Assembly: GCF_003173775.1 (NCBI RefSeq)
Contig: NZ_CP029552.1
Span: forward strand, 1 to 17,500
DNA length: 17,500 nt
Direction of reading: 5' to 3'
Source: Methylobacterium sp. 17Sr1-1
GTDB taxonomy: Bacteria > Pseudomonadota > Alphaproteobacteria > Rhizobiales > Beijerinckiaceae
A model generated the notes under the pieces. The model was not told the DNA's origin. It saw nothing but the letters and a program-made list of their open reading frames with translations, and made no database searches. A program made the position numbers and the translations under genes. Each line of letters begins with the position of its first letter. The stretch's first letter is position 1. Positions 1 through 6,499 of this stretch are shown in pieces.

Positions 1-1494
1 ATGCGTGTGGACGGCAGCTTGGCGGAAGGGGTCGGCTCCGGCCGTGGCGGCAACGGCGATGACGGCCGGGGCGAAATCACGGGAGCCTGGCAACGGGTGA
101 AGCGCCGCCTGCGGGCGGAACTCGGCGAGGACGTGTTCGCGAGCTGGTTCGCCCGGCTCGAATTGCAGGAGGTCTCCGGCGGCGTCGCCCGCCTGACGGT
201 GCCGACCCGGTTCCTGAAGAGCTGGATCGAGTCGCACTACCTCGACCGGGTGCTCGCCACCTTCCGCAGCGAGGCCGACGGCATCGAGAGCCTGGAGGTC
301 GGGGTGCGCGGCGCGATGGCGCCCGCCCGTCCCGGCGCCGCGGCGCTGACGAAGCCCGTCCCGAGTCCGCGCCCGGCCGCGAGCCCCACCAGCCCCGCCC
401 CGGAGGCCTCCGAGCCCGAGCGCACCGCCCGCGGAACTGCCCCCGAGGGCGATCTCGGCGGCGCACCCCTCGACGCACGCCTGACCTTCGAGAGCTTCGT
501 GGTCGGCCGCTCGAACGCGCTGGCGCATGCCGCCGCCGAGCGGGTCGCCCGGCACGACGGTGGCCCGGCGCTCTACAACCCGCTCTACTTCCATGCCGGC
601 GTGGGCCTCGGGAAAACACACCTTCTGCACGGCATCGGCCACGCGGTGAAGCAGGCCGGACGGCGGGTGATCTACCTCACCGCCGACCGCTTCATGTACG
701 GCTTCGTCAACGCGCTGAAGACTCAGAGCGCGCTGGCCTTCAAGGAGAAGCTGCGGGCGATCGACGTCCTGATCCTCGACGACGTGCAGTTCATCCAGGG
801 CCGCTCGATCCAGGCCGAGTTCGGCCACACCCTCAACGCCCTCATCGATGCCGGGCGCCAGGTGGTGGTGGCGGCCGACCGGCCGCCGACCGAGCTGGAG
901 GCTCTCGACGAGCGGGTGCGCTCGCGCCTCGCCGGCGGCCTCGTGGTCGAGATCGGCACCCTCGACGAGGCCCTGCGCGCCTCGATCCTGCAATCGCGTC
1001 TCGAAGCGGTGCGGGCCTCGCATCCGGCCTTCGAGGTCGGCCCGGCGGTGGCCGAGTACGTCGCCAAGGCCATCACCGCCAACGGCCGCGACCTCGAAGG
1101 CGCGGTCAACCGGCTGCTCGCCCACGCGACGCTGACCGGGGCTCCCGTCACCCTCGACACCGCCGAGACGGCGATCCGCGACCTCGTGAAGAACCGCGAG
1201 CCGAAGCGGGTCAAGATCGAGGACATCCAGAAGCTGGTGGCGAGCCGCTACAACGTCTCGCGCTCCGACATCCTCTCCGAGCGCCGCACCGCCGCGGTGG
1301 TCAAGCCGCGCCAGATCGCCATGTACCTCTCGAAGGTGCTGACCCTGCGCTCCCTGCCGGAGATCGGCCGCCGCTTCGGCGGGCGCGACCACACCACGGT
1401 GCTGCACGCGGTGCGCAAGATCGAGAAGGCGATCGGCGAGGACACGGCGCTCTGCGACGAGGTCGAGCTCCTGAAGCGCATGCTCCAGGATTGA
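1..1494 (+). CDS. dnaA: Chromosomal replication initiator protein DnaA
   Basis: DnaA is the AAA+ ATPase that binds DnaA boxes, opens oriC and loads the helicase; in many bacteria it also regulates transcription. The 497-residue product shows all four domains. Domain I is at about residues 25-100 ([21 protein letters not shown]). A Pro/Ala-rich linker (domain II) covers about 105-160. The AAA+ domain has Walker A GVGLGKT (K205) and Walker B LILDD (D260, D261). The C-terminal helix-turn-helix carries the DnaA signature [17 protein letters not shown] at about 460-476. Length is normal for the family. The start is the first base of the window, so any RBS, promoter or origin lies outside. The N-terminal 25 residues (Gly/Asp-rich) are weakly conserved, so a slightly later start cannot be excluded. 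dnaN follows on the same strand after 183 bp. Confidence 0.97.
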   Translation: MRVDGSLAEGVGSGRGGNGDDGRGEITGAWQRVKRRLRAELGEDVFASWFARLELQEVSGGVARLTVPTRFLKSWIESHYLDRVLATFRSEADGIESLEVGVRGAMAPARPGAAALTKPVPSPRPAASPTSPAPEASEPERTARGTAPEGDLGGAPLDARLTFESFVVGRSNALAHAAAERVARHDGGPALYNPLYFHAGVGLGKTHLLHGIGHAVKQAGRRVIYLTADRFMYGFVNALKTQSALAFKEKLRAIDVLILDDVQFIQGRSIQAEFGHTLNALIDAGRQVVVAADRPPTELEALDERVRSRLAGGLVVEIGTLDEALRASILQSRLEAVRASHPAFEVGPAVAEYVAKAITANGRDLEGAVNRLLAHATLTGAPVTLDTAETAIRDLVKNREPKRVKIEDIQKLVASRYNVSRSDILSERRTAAVVKPRQIAMYLSKVLTLRSLPEIGRRFGGRDHTTVLHAVRKIEKAIGEDTALCDEVELLKRMLQD

Positions 1495-1589
1495 TCTCGG
1501 GGCTCTTCTCCACGGAGTCCTGCACAGGCGGCAGAGGAGCGCGCGACCGCGCCGTCCGCCGCCGGCTTGCCTTCGGGATGCGGCTTCGC

Positions 1590-1653
1590 CAAAGTTCCGG
1601 TCCCGTGCGTGCACGGGGCAACTTTTGCCTTTGCCGGCCTTCGCGGAGGCCGG
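1590..1653 (+). promoter_or_regulatory. Stem-loop cluster in the dnaN leader
   Basis: The dnaA-dnaN gap (1495-1677) contains stacked inverted repeats. CCCGTGC (1602-1608) pairs with GCACGGG (1611-1617), and this is flanked by AAAGTT (1591-1596) and AACTTT (1620-1625). An alternative small stem is GGCAA (1617-1621) with TTGCC (1625-1629). A further stem CCGGCCT (1634-1640) / AGGCCGG (1647-1653) ends 24 nt before the dnaN ATG. The stems are visible in the sequence. That they fold in an mRNA leader and affect dnaN expression is inference. No T-run follows, so this is not a classical terminator. Confidence 0.4.
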
Positions 1654-1677
1654 TCGTACGAGACACGGATCACCCTG

Positions 1678-2799
1678 ATGAAAGTCACCGTCGAGCGCGC
1701 GGCCCTCCTTCGGTCGCTCGGCCACGTGCACCGCGTCGTGGAGCGGCGCAACACGATCCCGATCCTGTCGAACGTGCTGCTGCGCTCCGGGCCGGACGGC
1801 CTCCAGCTCAAGGCCACCGACCTCGACATCGAGGTGACCGAGACGATCCCCGCCGACGTGGTCGACGGCGGCGCCATCACGGTGCCGGCCCACGTCATCT
1901 ACGACATCGTGCGCAAGCTGCCCGACGGCGCCCAGGTCTCGCTGGAGACCAGCGGCGAGACCGGCCAGATGCTGATCCGCTCCGGCCGCTCGCGCTTCAC
2001 CCTCGGCGCCCTGCCCGAGGCCGATTTCCCCGATCTCGCCGCCGGCGAGCTGCCGTACCGCTTCGAGCTGCCGGCCGTCGACCTCAAGCGCCTGATCGAC
2101 AAGACCCAGTTCGCGATCTCCACCGAGGAGACGCGCTACTACCTCAACGGCATCTTCTTCCACACCATCGAGGCGGAAGGCTCGCTCAAGCTGCGCGCCG
2201 TCGCCACCGACGGCCACCGCCTCGCCCGGGTCCAGATGGAGGCGCCGGAGGGCAGCGGCGGCATGCCGGGCATCATCGTGCCGCGCAAGGCCGTGGCCGA
2301 GATCCAGAAGCTCGTCGAGGATGGCGGCGAGACCGTCGGCGTCGAGATTTCCTCCGCCAAGGTGCGGTTCAGCTTCTCGTCGGGCGTCACCCTGATCTCG
2401 AAGCTCATCGACGGCACCTTCCCGGACTACCAGCGCGTCATCCCGACCGGCAACGACAAGCGCCTGACGGTGGAGCGCGACCAGTTCGCCAAGGCGGTCG
2501 ACCGCGTCTCGACCATCTCCTCCGAGCGCGGCCGGGCGGTGAAGCTCGCCATGACCGACGGGCGCCTGTCGCTCTCGGTCAACAACCCGGATTCGGGCTC
2601 GGCGACCGAGGAGCTCGACGTCGATTACGAATCCGGCCCGCTCGATATCGGCTTCAATGCCCGCTACCTCCTCGACATCACGGCGCAGCTCGACGGCGAC
2701 ACCGCCCTGTTCCGCCTCGCCGATCCGGGCTCGCCGACGGTGATCCAGGACCGCGAGGGCGCGCCGGCGCTCTACGTGCTGATGCCGATGCGGGTGTGA
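1678..2799 (+). CDS. dnaN: DNA polymerase III subunit beta (sliding clamp)
   Basis: DnaN forms the ring-shaped dimeric clamp that tethers DNA polymerase III to DNA and recruits other repair and replication factors. The 373-residue product (E. coli 366) begins MKVTVERAALLRSLGHVHRVVERRNTIPIL.., the standard N-terminus of domain 1, and ends in MPMRV, matching the conserved MPMRL-type C-terminus beside the protein-binding cleft. Three repeated clamp folds of about 120 residues are expected across the length. An in-frame ATG at 1567 would add 37 residues of low-complexity, non-conserved sequence, so the start at 1678 is chosen on protein homology; no strong Shine-Dalgarno is visible directly upstream. 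The gene lies between dnaA and recF in the classic order. Confidence 0.97.
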   Translation: MKVTVERAALLRSLGHVHRVVERRNTIPILSNVLLRSGPDGLQLKATDLDIEVTETIPADVVDGGAITVPAHVIYDIVRKLPDGAQVSLETSGETGQMLIRSGRSRFTLGALPEADFPDLAAGELPYRFELPAVDLKRLIDKTQFAISTEETRYYLNGIFFHTIEAEGSLKLRAVATDGHRLARVQMEAPEGSGGMPGIIVPRKAVAEIQKLVEDGGETVGVEISSAKVRFSFSSGVTLISKLIDGTFPDYQRVIPTGNDKRLTVERDQFAKAVDRVSTISSERGRAVKLAMTDGRLSLSVNNPDSGSATEELDVDYESGPLDIGFNARYLLDITAQLDGDTALFRLADPGSPTVIQDREGAPALYVLMPMRV

Positions 2800-2859
2800 G
2801 GGGAGCCCGCTCCTGCAAGTTCCGGGTTTTCGGCAGAGTTATCGTCTCTCCTACCCACA

Positions 2860-2981
2860 ACCTCATCCTGAGGGGTCAATCGATCGACGACCGACTGACC
2901 TCGAAGGAGGGCTCCAGAAGCCTCTGCGATCCCTGGATCTCTCCTTCGAGGCCCACTCACGTGGGCACCTCAGGATGAGGT
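2860..2981. repeat. Multi-branched palindromic intergenic repeat (REP-like)
   Basis: A 122-bp composite inverted repeat fills most of the dnaN-recF gap. The outer arms are ACCTCATCCTGAGG (2860-2873) and its exact complement CCTCAGGATGAGGT (2968-2981). Inside are a second arm pair, CCTCGAAGGAG (2899-2909) / CTCCTTCGAGG (2941-2951), enclosing TCCAG (2912-2916) / CTGGA (2932-2936), and a small perfect hairpin GCCCAC-tcac-GTGGGC (2951-2966). Together they could fold into a three-armed structure. Palindromic repeats with CCTCATCCTGAGG ends are familiar from intergenic regions of Hyphomicrobiales genomes. Mobility, and any effect as a transcription or mRNA-stability element between dnaN and recF, is inference. 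Confidence 0.8.
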
Positions 2982-3056
2982 CGCGGTTGGGATGAGGCAG
3001 GCCGAAAAGCGCGCACCACCGCCGGCCAGCGCCCCGACCTGTGATATGGCCCGGGG

Positions 3057-4208
3057 ATGACCGAGCCCACCGCCCTGCGCGTCACCCGCCTGATCGCCCG
3101 CGACTTCCGCAACCACGCCGACCTCGACCTCGCGGTCGGCCGCCGCTTCGTCGCGCTGGTGGGCGAGAACGGGGCCGGGAAGACCAACATCCTGGAGGCC
3201 CTGTCGCTGTTCGCCCCCGGCCGGGGCCTGCGCCGGGCCGATTTTTCCGTGATGGCGCGCGAAGGCGGGGCGGGCGGCTTCGCGGTCTCCCTGACCGTGG
3301 AGGGCCCGAGCGGCGACCACCGCATCGGCACCGCCTGGGAGCCGCCGCGGGGGCGCGAGGAGCGCGGCGGCCGGCTCTGCCGCATCGACGGGGCCACCGC
3401 CCCCTCCCCCACCGCCTTCGCCGAGCAGGTGCGGGTGGTCTGGCTCACCCCCGACCTCGACGCGCTGTTCCGCGGCCCCGCCGGCGACCGGCGCCGCTTC
3501 CTCGACCGGCTGGTGCTCGCCGTCGATGCCGGCCACGGCGCCCGGGTGAGCGCGATGGAGCGGGCGCTGCGCTCGCGCAACCGCCTGCTGGAGGAGCGGC
3601 CAGACGACGGCCCGTGGCTCGACGCCGTCGAGCGCGAGGTGGCGGAACTGGCCGTCGCGGTGGCGCTGGCGCGCCGCGAGACGGTGGAGCGCCTCGACAG
3701 CCTCATCCTGTCGACCCGCGACGAGGCCTCGCCCTTCCCCTGGGCCGGGGTGCGGCTGGAGGGCGACATCGACGACCTCGTGGCGGTCTGGCCCGCGGTC
3801 GATGCGGAGGACCGCTACCGCGCGACCCTGCGCCAGAACCGGTTTCGCGACCGCGCCGCCGGCCGGACGCTCGCCGGCCCCCAGGCCTCCGACCTCGTGG
3901 TGCGCCACGGCCCGAAGGACGTGCCCGCCGCCACCGCCTCGACCGGCGAGCAGAAGGCGCTGCTGATCGGCCTGGTGCTGGCCCATGCCCGCCTCGTCAC
4001 CGGGATGAGCGGGCTCAGCCCCCTGGTGCTTCTCGACGAGGTCGCGGCCCATCTCGATCCCCGCCGCCGCGCCGGCCTGTTCGACGCATTGGAAGCTCTG
4101 CCGGGCCAGGTCTGGATGACCGGGGCCGACCCGGTCCTGTTCGGCGAGCTGGGCGAGCGGGCCGACCTCGTGCAGGTGGCGGACGGGAGCGTGCACGGCG
4201 CGGCCTGA
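3057..4208 (+). CDS. recF: DNA replication and repair protein RecF
   Basis: RecF is an SMC-like ABC ATPase that, with RecO and RecR, helps load RecA at single-strand gaps. The 383-residue protein has Walker A GENGAGKTN (G36-N44, K42), the ABC signature STGEQKALLIGLVLAHA starting at S295, and Walker B LVLLDEVAAHLD (D327, E328). Spacing and length are normal for RecF (about 360-390). The ATG at 3057 gives the conserved TALRVTRLIARDFRNHADLDL opening; the upstream CCGGGG is only a weak ribosome binding site. It sits 257 bp downstream of dnaN, separated from it by a palindromic repeat, so it may have its own promoter. The usual next gene, gyrB, is not present here. The gene is convergent with the downstream Fis-type gene. 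Confidence 0.96.
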   Translation: MTEPTALRVTRLIARDFRNHADLDLAVGRRFVALVGENGAGKTNILEALSLFAPGRGLRRADFSVMAREGGAGGFAVSLTVEGPSGDHRIGTAWEPPRGREERGGRLCRIDGATAPSPTAFAEQVRVVWLTPDLDALFRGPAGDRRRFLDRLVLAVDAGHGARVSAMERALRSRNRLLEERPDDGPWLDAVEREVAELAVAVALARRETVERLDSLILSTRDEASPFPWAGVRLEGDIDDLVAVWPAVDAEDRYRATLRQNRFRDRAAGRTLAGPQASDLVVRHGPKDVPAATASTGEQKALLIGLVLAHARLVTGMSGLSPLVLLDEVAAHLDPRRRAGLFDALEALPGQVWMTGADPVLFGELGERADLVQVADGSVHGAA

Positions 4209-4247
4209 GACGGGACGGCCGGCCGCGCGAACGCCGAGGAAGCCCCG

Positions 4248-4508
4248 TCAGGCCCCCAGCTCGGCCGGCGCCGTGAGCAAACCGGCCTCTTCCGGCGAGT
4301 AATCCCCCTCCGGCCAGTCGGACCAGACGACGTCGCGGTAGATCGGCAGGCAGACGCCGATCCTCCTGTACTCCGCGATCCGGTTGCGCACCGTGCGGAC
4401 CGAGATGCCGAGCATCTTGGCGGCGTGGGTCCGGTTGCCGCGGCAACGGATGAGGGTCTCGATGACGAGCTTGCGCTCGGCCTCCGCGAGTGTGGTCGCT
4501 GGCGCCAT
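4248..4508 (-). CDS. Small stand-alone Fis-type (FlbD C-terminal-like) DNA-binding protein
   Basis: The gene encodes an 86-residue protein whose residues about 7-50 form a Fis-type helix-turn-helix: AEAERKLVIETLIRCRGNRT followed by HAAKMLGISVRTVRNRIAEY. The stretch NRTHAAxxLGISxRTxRN closely resembles the DNA-binding tail of FlbD/NtrC-type activators. There is no receiver or AAA+ sigma-54 domain, so it is a DNA-binding module alone. The last 35 residues are acidic and unassigned (VWSDWPEGDYSPEEAG). The start is supported by a perfect AGGAGG nine bases upstream (plus-strand 4518-4523). It is convergent with recF, with 39 bp between stop codons. A CtrA-type site lies 77-92 bp upstream of the start. 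Its function as a transcription factor or nucleoid protein is inferred; targets are unknown. Confidence 0.8.
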   Translation of the reverse strand: MAPATTLAEAERKLVIETLIRCRGNRTHAAKMLGISVRTVRNRIAEYRRIGVCLPIYRDVVWSDWPEGDYSPEEAGLLTAPAELGA

Positions 4509-4517
4509 GCTGCTGTT

Positions 4518-4523
4518 CCTCCT
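4518..4523 (-). promoter_or_regulatory. Ribosome binding site of the Fis-type gene
   Basis: On the minus strand this reads AGGAGG, a perfect Shine-Dalgarno core nine bases before the ATG at 4508. It fixes the start of the 86-residue protein and argues against the longer overlapping minus-strand frames. Confidence 0.75.
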
Positions 4524-4584
4524 GGTGACGAGGGCCCCCGGGCGTGTTTGTTCTTGCGACAGGGGAAAAGCTGGACAACCATGG

Positions 4585-4600
4585 TTAACAAGTGGTTAAC
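4585..4600. promoter_or_regulatory. CtrA-type binding site (TTAA-N7-TTAAC)
   Basis: The sequence TTAA (4585-4588), seven bases, then TTAAC (4596-4600) is an exact match to the alphaproteobacterial CtrA consensus TTAA-N7-TTAA(C). It lies inside a direct repeat of TGGTTAAC (4582-4589 and 4593-4600). The complement also reads TTAA-N7-TTAAC. It lies 77-92 bp upstream of the Fis-type gene start, a plausible activator or repressor position. AT-rich motifs like this are rare in such GC-rich sequence. Binding by CtrA is inference; the match itself is directly visible. Confidence 0.55.
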
Positions 4601-4807
4601 GAGGCGATCGACAGGGTCGCGGACGGGCCTGTGCTTGGCTCATCCCATGAAAATGGGCAGGCAATACAGTTCCAGCGCGATGGATGAATTGGAGTTGTCG
4701 GGAGGACGAACGGCCTCCCGGCCCGGCATTCGACGGCGGCCGGTTGGCGTTATGGAATGCTGTTCGGCCGGGCGCCCAGGATCAGGCGGGCTCAAACCCG
4801 GCCGTCA

Positions 4808-4848
4808 TCGCCGGGCCGGATCGCCGAAACCGCGACGCGGCCCGGCGA
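4808..4848. repeat. 10-bp perfect inverted repeat downstream of the cysteine synthase gene
   Basis: TCGCCGGGCC at 4808-4817 is mirrored by GGCCCGGCGA at 4839-4848. The element lies about 117 bp beyond the stop codon of the minus-strand cysteine synthase gene. It may be a transcript 3' end hairpin or a chance GC-rich palindrome; no poly-T tract supports intrinsic termination. Confidence 0.4.
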
Positions 4849-4964
4849 CGAAAGTCGATCCGGCGCGGAGGGACGACGACGGCGCCCGCTCCGGGCCGTC
4901 TCACCTCGGTCACACCGGCCGGGAATCTTGGCCGTGACGGGCCGGAAAAATTTTCGTGATGCGC

Positions 4965-5996
4965 TCAGGCCACGAGTCCCGGATCGATCGTCCGCGGGCT
5001 CGCGAGCCAGTGCGGCACCGGCAGGTCGCGGGCGCGCAGGAAGCCCGGGTCGAACAGCTTCGAGGCGTAGCGGGTGCCGTAATCGCACAGGATCGTCACG
5101 ATCGTGTGGCTGGGGCCGAGATGGCGGGCGAGGCGGATCGCCCCCGCCACGTTGATGCCCGACGAGCCGCCGAGGCACAGCCCCTCCTCCTCCAGGAGGC
5201 CGAAGACCAGCGGCAGCGCCTCCGTATCGGGAATCGCGTAGGACACGTCAGGCCGGAAGCCGTCGAGGTTGCCGGTGATGCGGCCCTGGCCGATGCCTTC
5301 GGTGATCGAGGTCCCCGACGCCTTCAGCTCGCCGGTGGCGTAGAAGGGATGGAGCGCCGAGCCGTCGGGATCGGCGAGCCCGATCGTCACGTCCGGGTTG
5401 CGGGCGCGCAAAGCCGCCGCGGTGCCGGCGAGCGTGCCGCCGGTACCGGCGGCGCAGATGAAGCCGTCGACCTGTCCGCCGGTCGCCTCCCAGATCTCCG
5501 GGCCGGTCGTCGCGATATGGGCCTCGCGGTTGGCGAGATTGTCGAACTGGTCGGCGAAGAAGGCGCCGCCGGGCTCGGTCGTGGCGAGGCGCGCGGCGAG
5601 GCGGCCGGCGACCTTCACGTAGTTGTTGGGGTTGGAAAACGGCACCGCCGGCACCTCGACGAGGTCGGCCCCGGCCAGCCGCAGGGCCTGCTTCTTCTCC
5701 GCCGACTGGGTCTCCGGGATCACGATCACGGTGCGGTAGCCCCGCGCCGCGCCGACGAGGGCGAGCCCAATGCCGGTATTGCCCGCCGTGCCCTCGACGA
5801 TGGTGCCGCCGGGCCGCAGGGTGCCGGCGCGCTCGGCGGCCTCGACCATGAACAGGGCGGCGCGGTCCTTGACCGACTGGCCCGGATTCATGAACTCGGC
5901 CTTGCCCAGGATGGTGCAGCCGGTCTCCTCCGAGGCGCGCTTGAGGCGGATCAAGGGCGTGCCGCCGATCGCGGCGAGGATGTCGGGGCGGATCAT
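4965..5996 (-). CDS. Cysteine synthase A-type PLP-dependent enzyme
   Basis: A 343-residue fold-type II PLP enzyme of the cysteine synthase / cystathionine beta-synthase family, expected to make L-cysteine from O-acetylserine and sulfide, or to run a related beta-replacement or elimination. Visible motifs are the PLP-lysine segment NPGQSVKDRAAL (K43), the substrate/phosphate loop EGTAGNTGIGLA (N73), the glycine-rich AAGTGGTLAGTAAAL phosphate-binding loop, and GGSSGINVAGAIRLA near the C-terminus. SVKDR and TAGNTG differ from the SVKCR-type and TSGNTG segments usual in classical CysK; they look closer to the eukaryotic Mcy1/cysteine synthase 2 branch or to CBS-type enzymes. The exact reaction is therefore less certain than the family. 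The frame continues 59 codons upstream, but homology starts at MIRPDILAAIGGTPLIRL, so the ATG at 5994-5996 is used, with a modest GGAAG upstream. It is a single gene, divergent from the oxidoreductase gene. Confidence 0.9.
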   Translation of the reverse strand: MIRPDILAAIGGTPLIRLKRASEETGCTILGKAEFMNPGQSVKDRAALFMVEAAERAGTLRPGGTIVEGTAGNTGIGLALVGAARGYRTVIVIPETQSAEKKQALRLAGADLVEVPAVPFSNPNNYVKVAGRLAARLATTEPGGAFFADQFDNLANREAHIATTGPEIWEATGGQVDGFICAAGTGGTLAGTAAALRARNPDVTIGLADPDGSALHPFYATGELKASGTSITEGIGQGRITGNLDGFRPDVSYAIPDTEALPLVFGLLEEEGLCLGGSSGINVAGAIRLARHLGPSHTIVTILCDYGTRYASKLFDPGFLRARDLPVPHWLASPRTIDPGLVA

Positions 5997-6120
5997 CGCG
6001 GGGGCTTCCGGTCTGGCGCGGGCGGGATGCCCGCCGGGGTGAGCGGTGATGCCGCGAAAGCGGGAGGCCGGCAAGGCACCTGAGACGTCGAAGGCAGGCT
6101 TGCGGTGCGTCGTCGGCCAC

Positions 6121-6291
6121 CCCCTTTCCCGGACGACTGCAGCGTCAGCGGAAGGAGATCCGGGATCCAGCACAGAAAGTGCCGCGAAGCGGCTCTATCT
6201 TTTCAACGTCGCAGACAAGCGGACGCTTCGCGAGTTTTTGTGCTGGATCCCGGATCTCCCTCCGCTTCGCTCCAGTCGTCCGGGAAAGGGG
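6121..6291. repeat. Large composite palindromic intergenic repeat
   Basis: A 171-bp palindrome. The outer 18-base arm CCCCTTTCCCGGACGACT (6121-6138) has its exact complement at 6274-6291. An inner 21-base arm at 6154-6174 (GGAGATCCGGGATCC.., ending AGCACA) has its exact complement at 6239-6259. The arms are separated by unpaired 15- and 14-base tracts that partly resemble each other in complement. The central loop holds a small hairpin GCCGC-gaa-GCGGC (6181-6193). Only partial symmetry and no open frame of transposase type are present, so it is a non-autonomous palindromic repeat, of a different family from the one at 2860-2981. The role as a mobile miniature element or as a bidirectional mRNA-stabilising structure is inference. 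Confidence 0.8.
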
Positions 6292-6429
6292 AGATTTCTG
6301 GAGAGACCGTCCGGGAGCAAATTGACGTCCAACGTGCGACTCTGACCAAGCTGTACCGCGACGAATCCACGACAGCCTGGAATGCCTCCAGGCCGCGTTG
6401 ACGGGGCCGGCCGGAAATGTCAGCATTCC

Positions 6430-6442
6430 TGACTTAATCAGC
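6430..6442. promoter_or_regulatory. Near-palindromic candidate operator upstream of the oxidoreductase gene
   Basis: CTGACTTAATCAG has matching CTGA/TCAG ends and an AT-rich centre in a strongly GC-rich setting, 57 bp before the oxidoreductase ATG. Its shape fits a dimeric regulator site, for example of GntR, MarR or Lrp type, but nothing identifies the protein. Confidence 0.25.
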
Positions 6443-6482
6443 GTGGTCCCGAGAGGCTGGAGGAACCGGCCCCCACCGCGCG

Positions 6483-6493
6483 AGGAGGAGGAA
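6483..6493 (+). promoter_or_regulatory. Ribosome binding site fixing the oxidoreductase start
   Basis: AGGAGGAGGAA, a strong purine-rich Shine-Dalgarno stretch, ends six bases before the ATG at 6500. It picks this start over an in-frame ATG 34 codons upstream at 6398 and agrees with where protein homology begins. Confidence 0.75.
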
Positions 6494-6499
6494 CACGCG

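Larger units (their letters stand above)
4509..4964. other. Gene-free region between the Fis-type gene and the cysteine synthase gene
   Basis: About 455 bp without a credible gene. It holds the RBS and CtrA-type site of the Fis-type gene. It also has a small hairpin CCCAT-gaaa-ATGGG (4644-4657) nested in GCCTG (4627-4631) / CAGGC (4658-4662), and a 10-bp inverted repeat TCGCCGGGCC (4808-4817) / GGCCCGGCGA (4839-4848) with a 21-base spacer. Open frames across it (for example plus 4684-4959) have low-complexity Arg/Gly/Pro-rich translations and no RBS, and look spurious. The cysteine synthase gene reads leftward into this region, so the inverted repeat at 4808-4848 could act as its transcript end, although no T-run is seen. 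Confidence 0.5.
5997..6499. other. Divergent intergenic region with large palindrome
   Basis: This is the shared upstream region of the cysteine synthase gene (leftward) and the oxidoreductase gene (rightward). It contains a 6-bp hairpin GCGGGC / GCCCGC (6018-6034) in the cysteine synthase leader, the 171-bp palindromic repeat at 6121-6291, a TTGACG (6322-6327) that could be a -35 box but lacks a good -10 partner, and the near-palindrome CTGACTTAATCAG (6430-6442) about 58 bp before the oxidoreductase start. Open frames through the palindrome are chance translations. Confidence 0.5.

Noticed and set aside
1507..1515. TTCTCCACG as a possible DnaA box between dnaA and dnaN
   Set aside because: Two mismatches to TTATCCACA and no cluster of further boxes; an origin cannot be supported within this window.
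2970..4196. 408-codon minus-strand frame opposite recF
   Set aside because: Antisense to a clear RecF coding region; composition dominated by His, Ala, Gly and Arg.
4209..4249. GACGGG / CCCCGTC inverted repeat at the recF and Fis-type gene junction as a terminator
   Set aside because: Only six to seven paired bases around a 28-base spacer, no T-run, and it overlaps the stop codon of the Fis-type gene.
4684..4959. 91-codon plus-strand frame in the gene-free region
   Set aside because: No Shine-Dalgarno, low-complexity composition, and overlaps other equally long frames; not supported as a gene.
6046..6345. 99-codon plus-strand frame across the large palindrome
   Set aside because: It is a translation of the repeat and its flank with no RBS or protein-like character.
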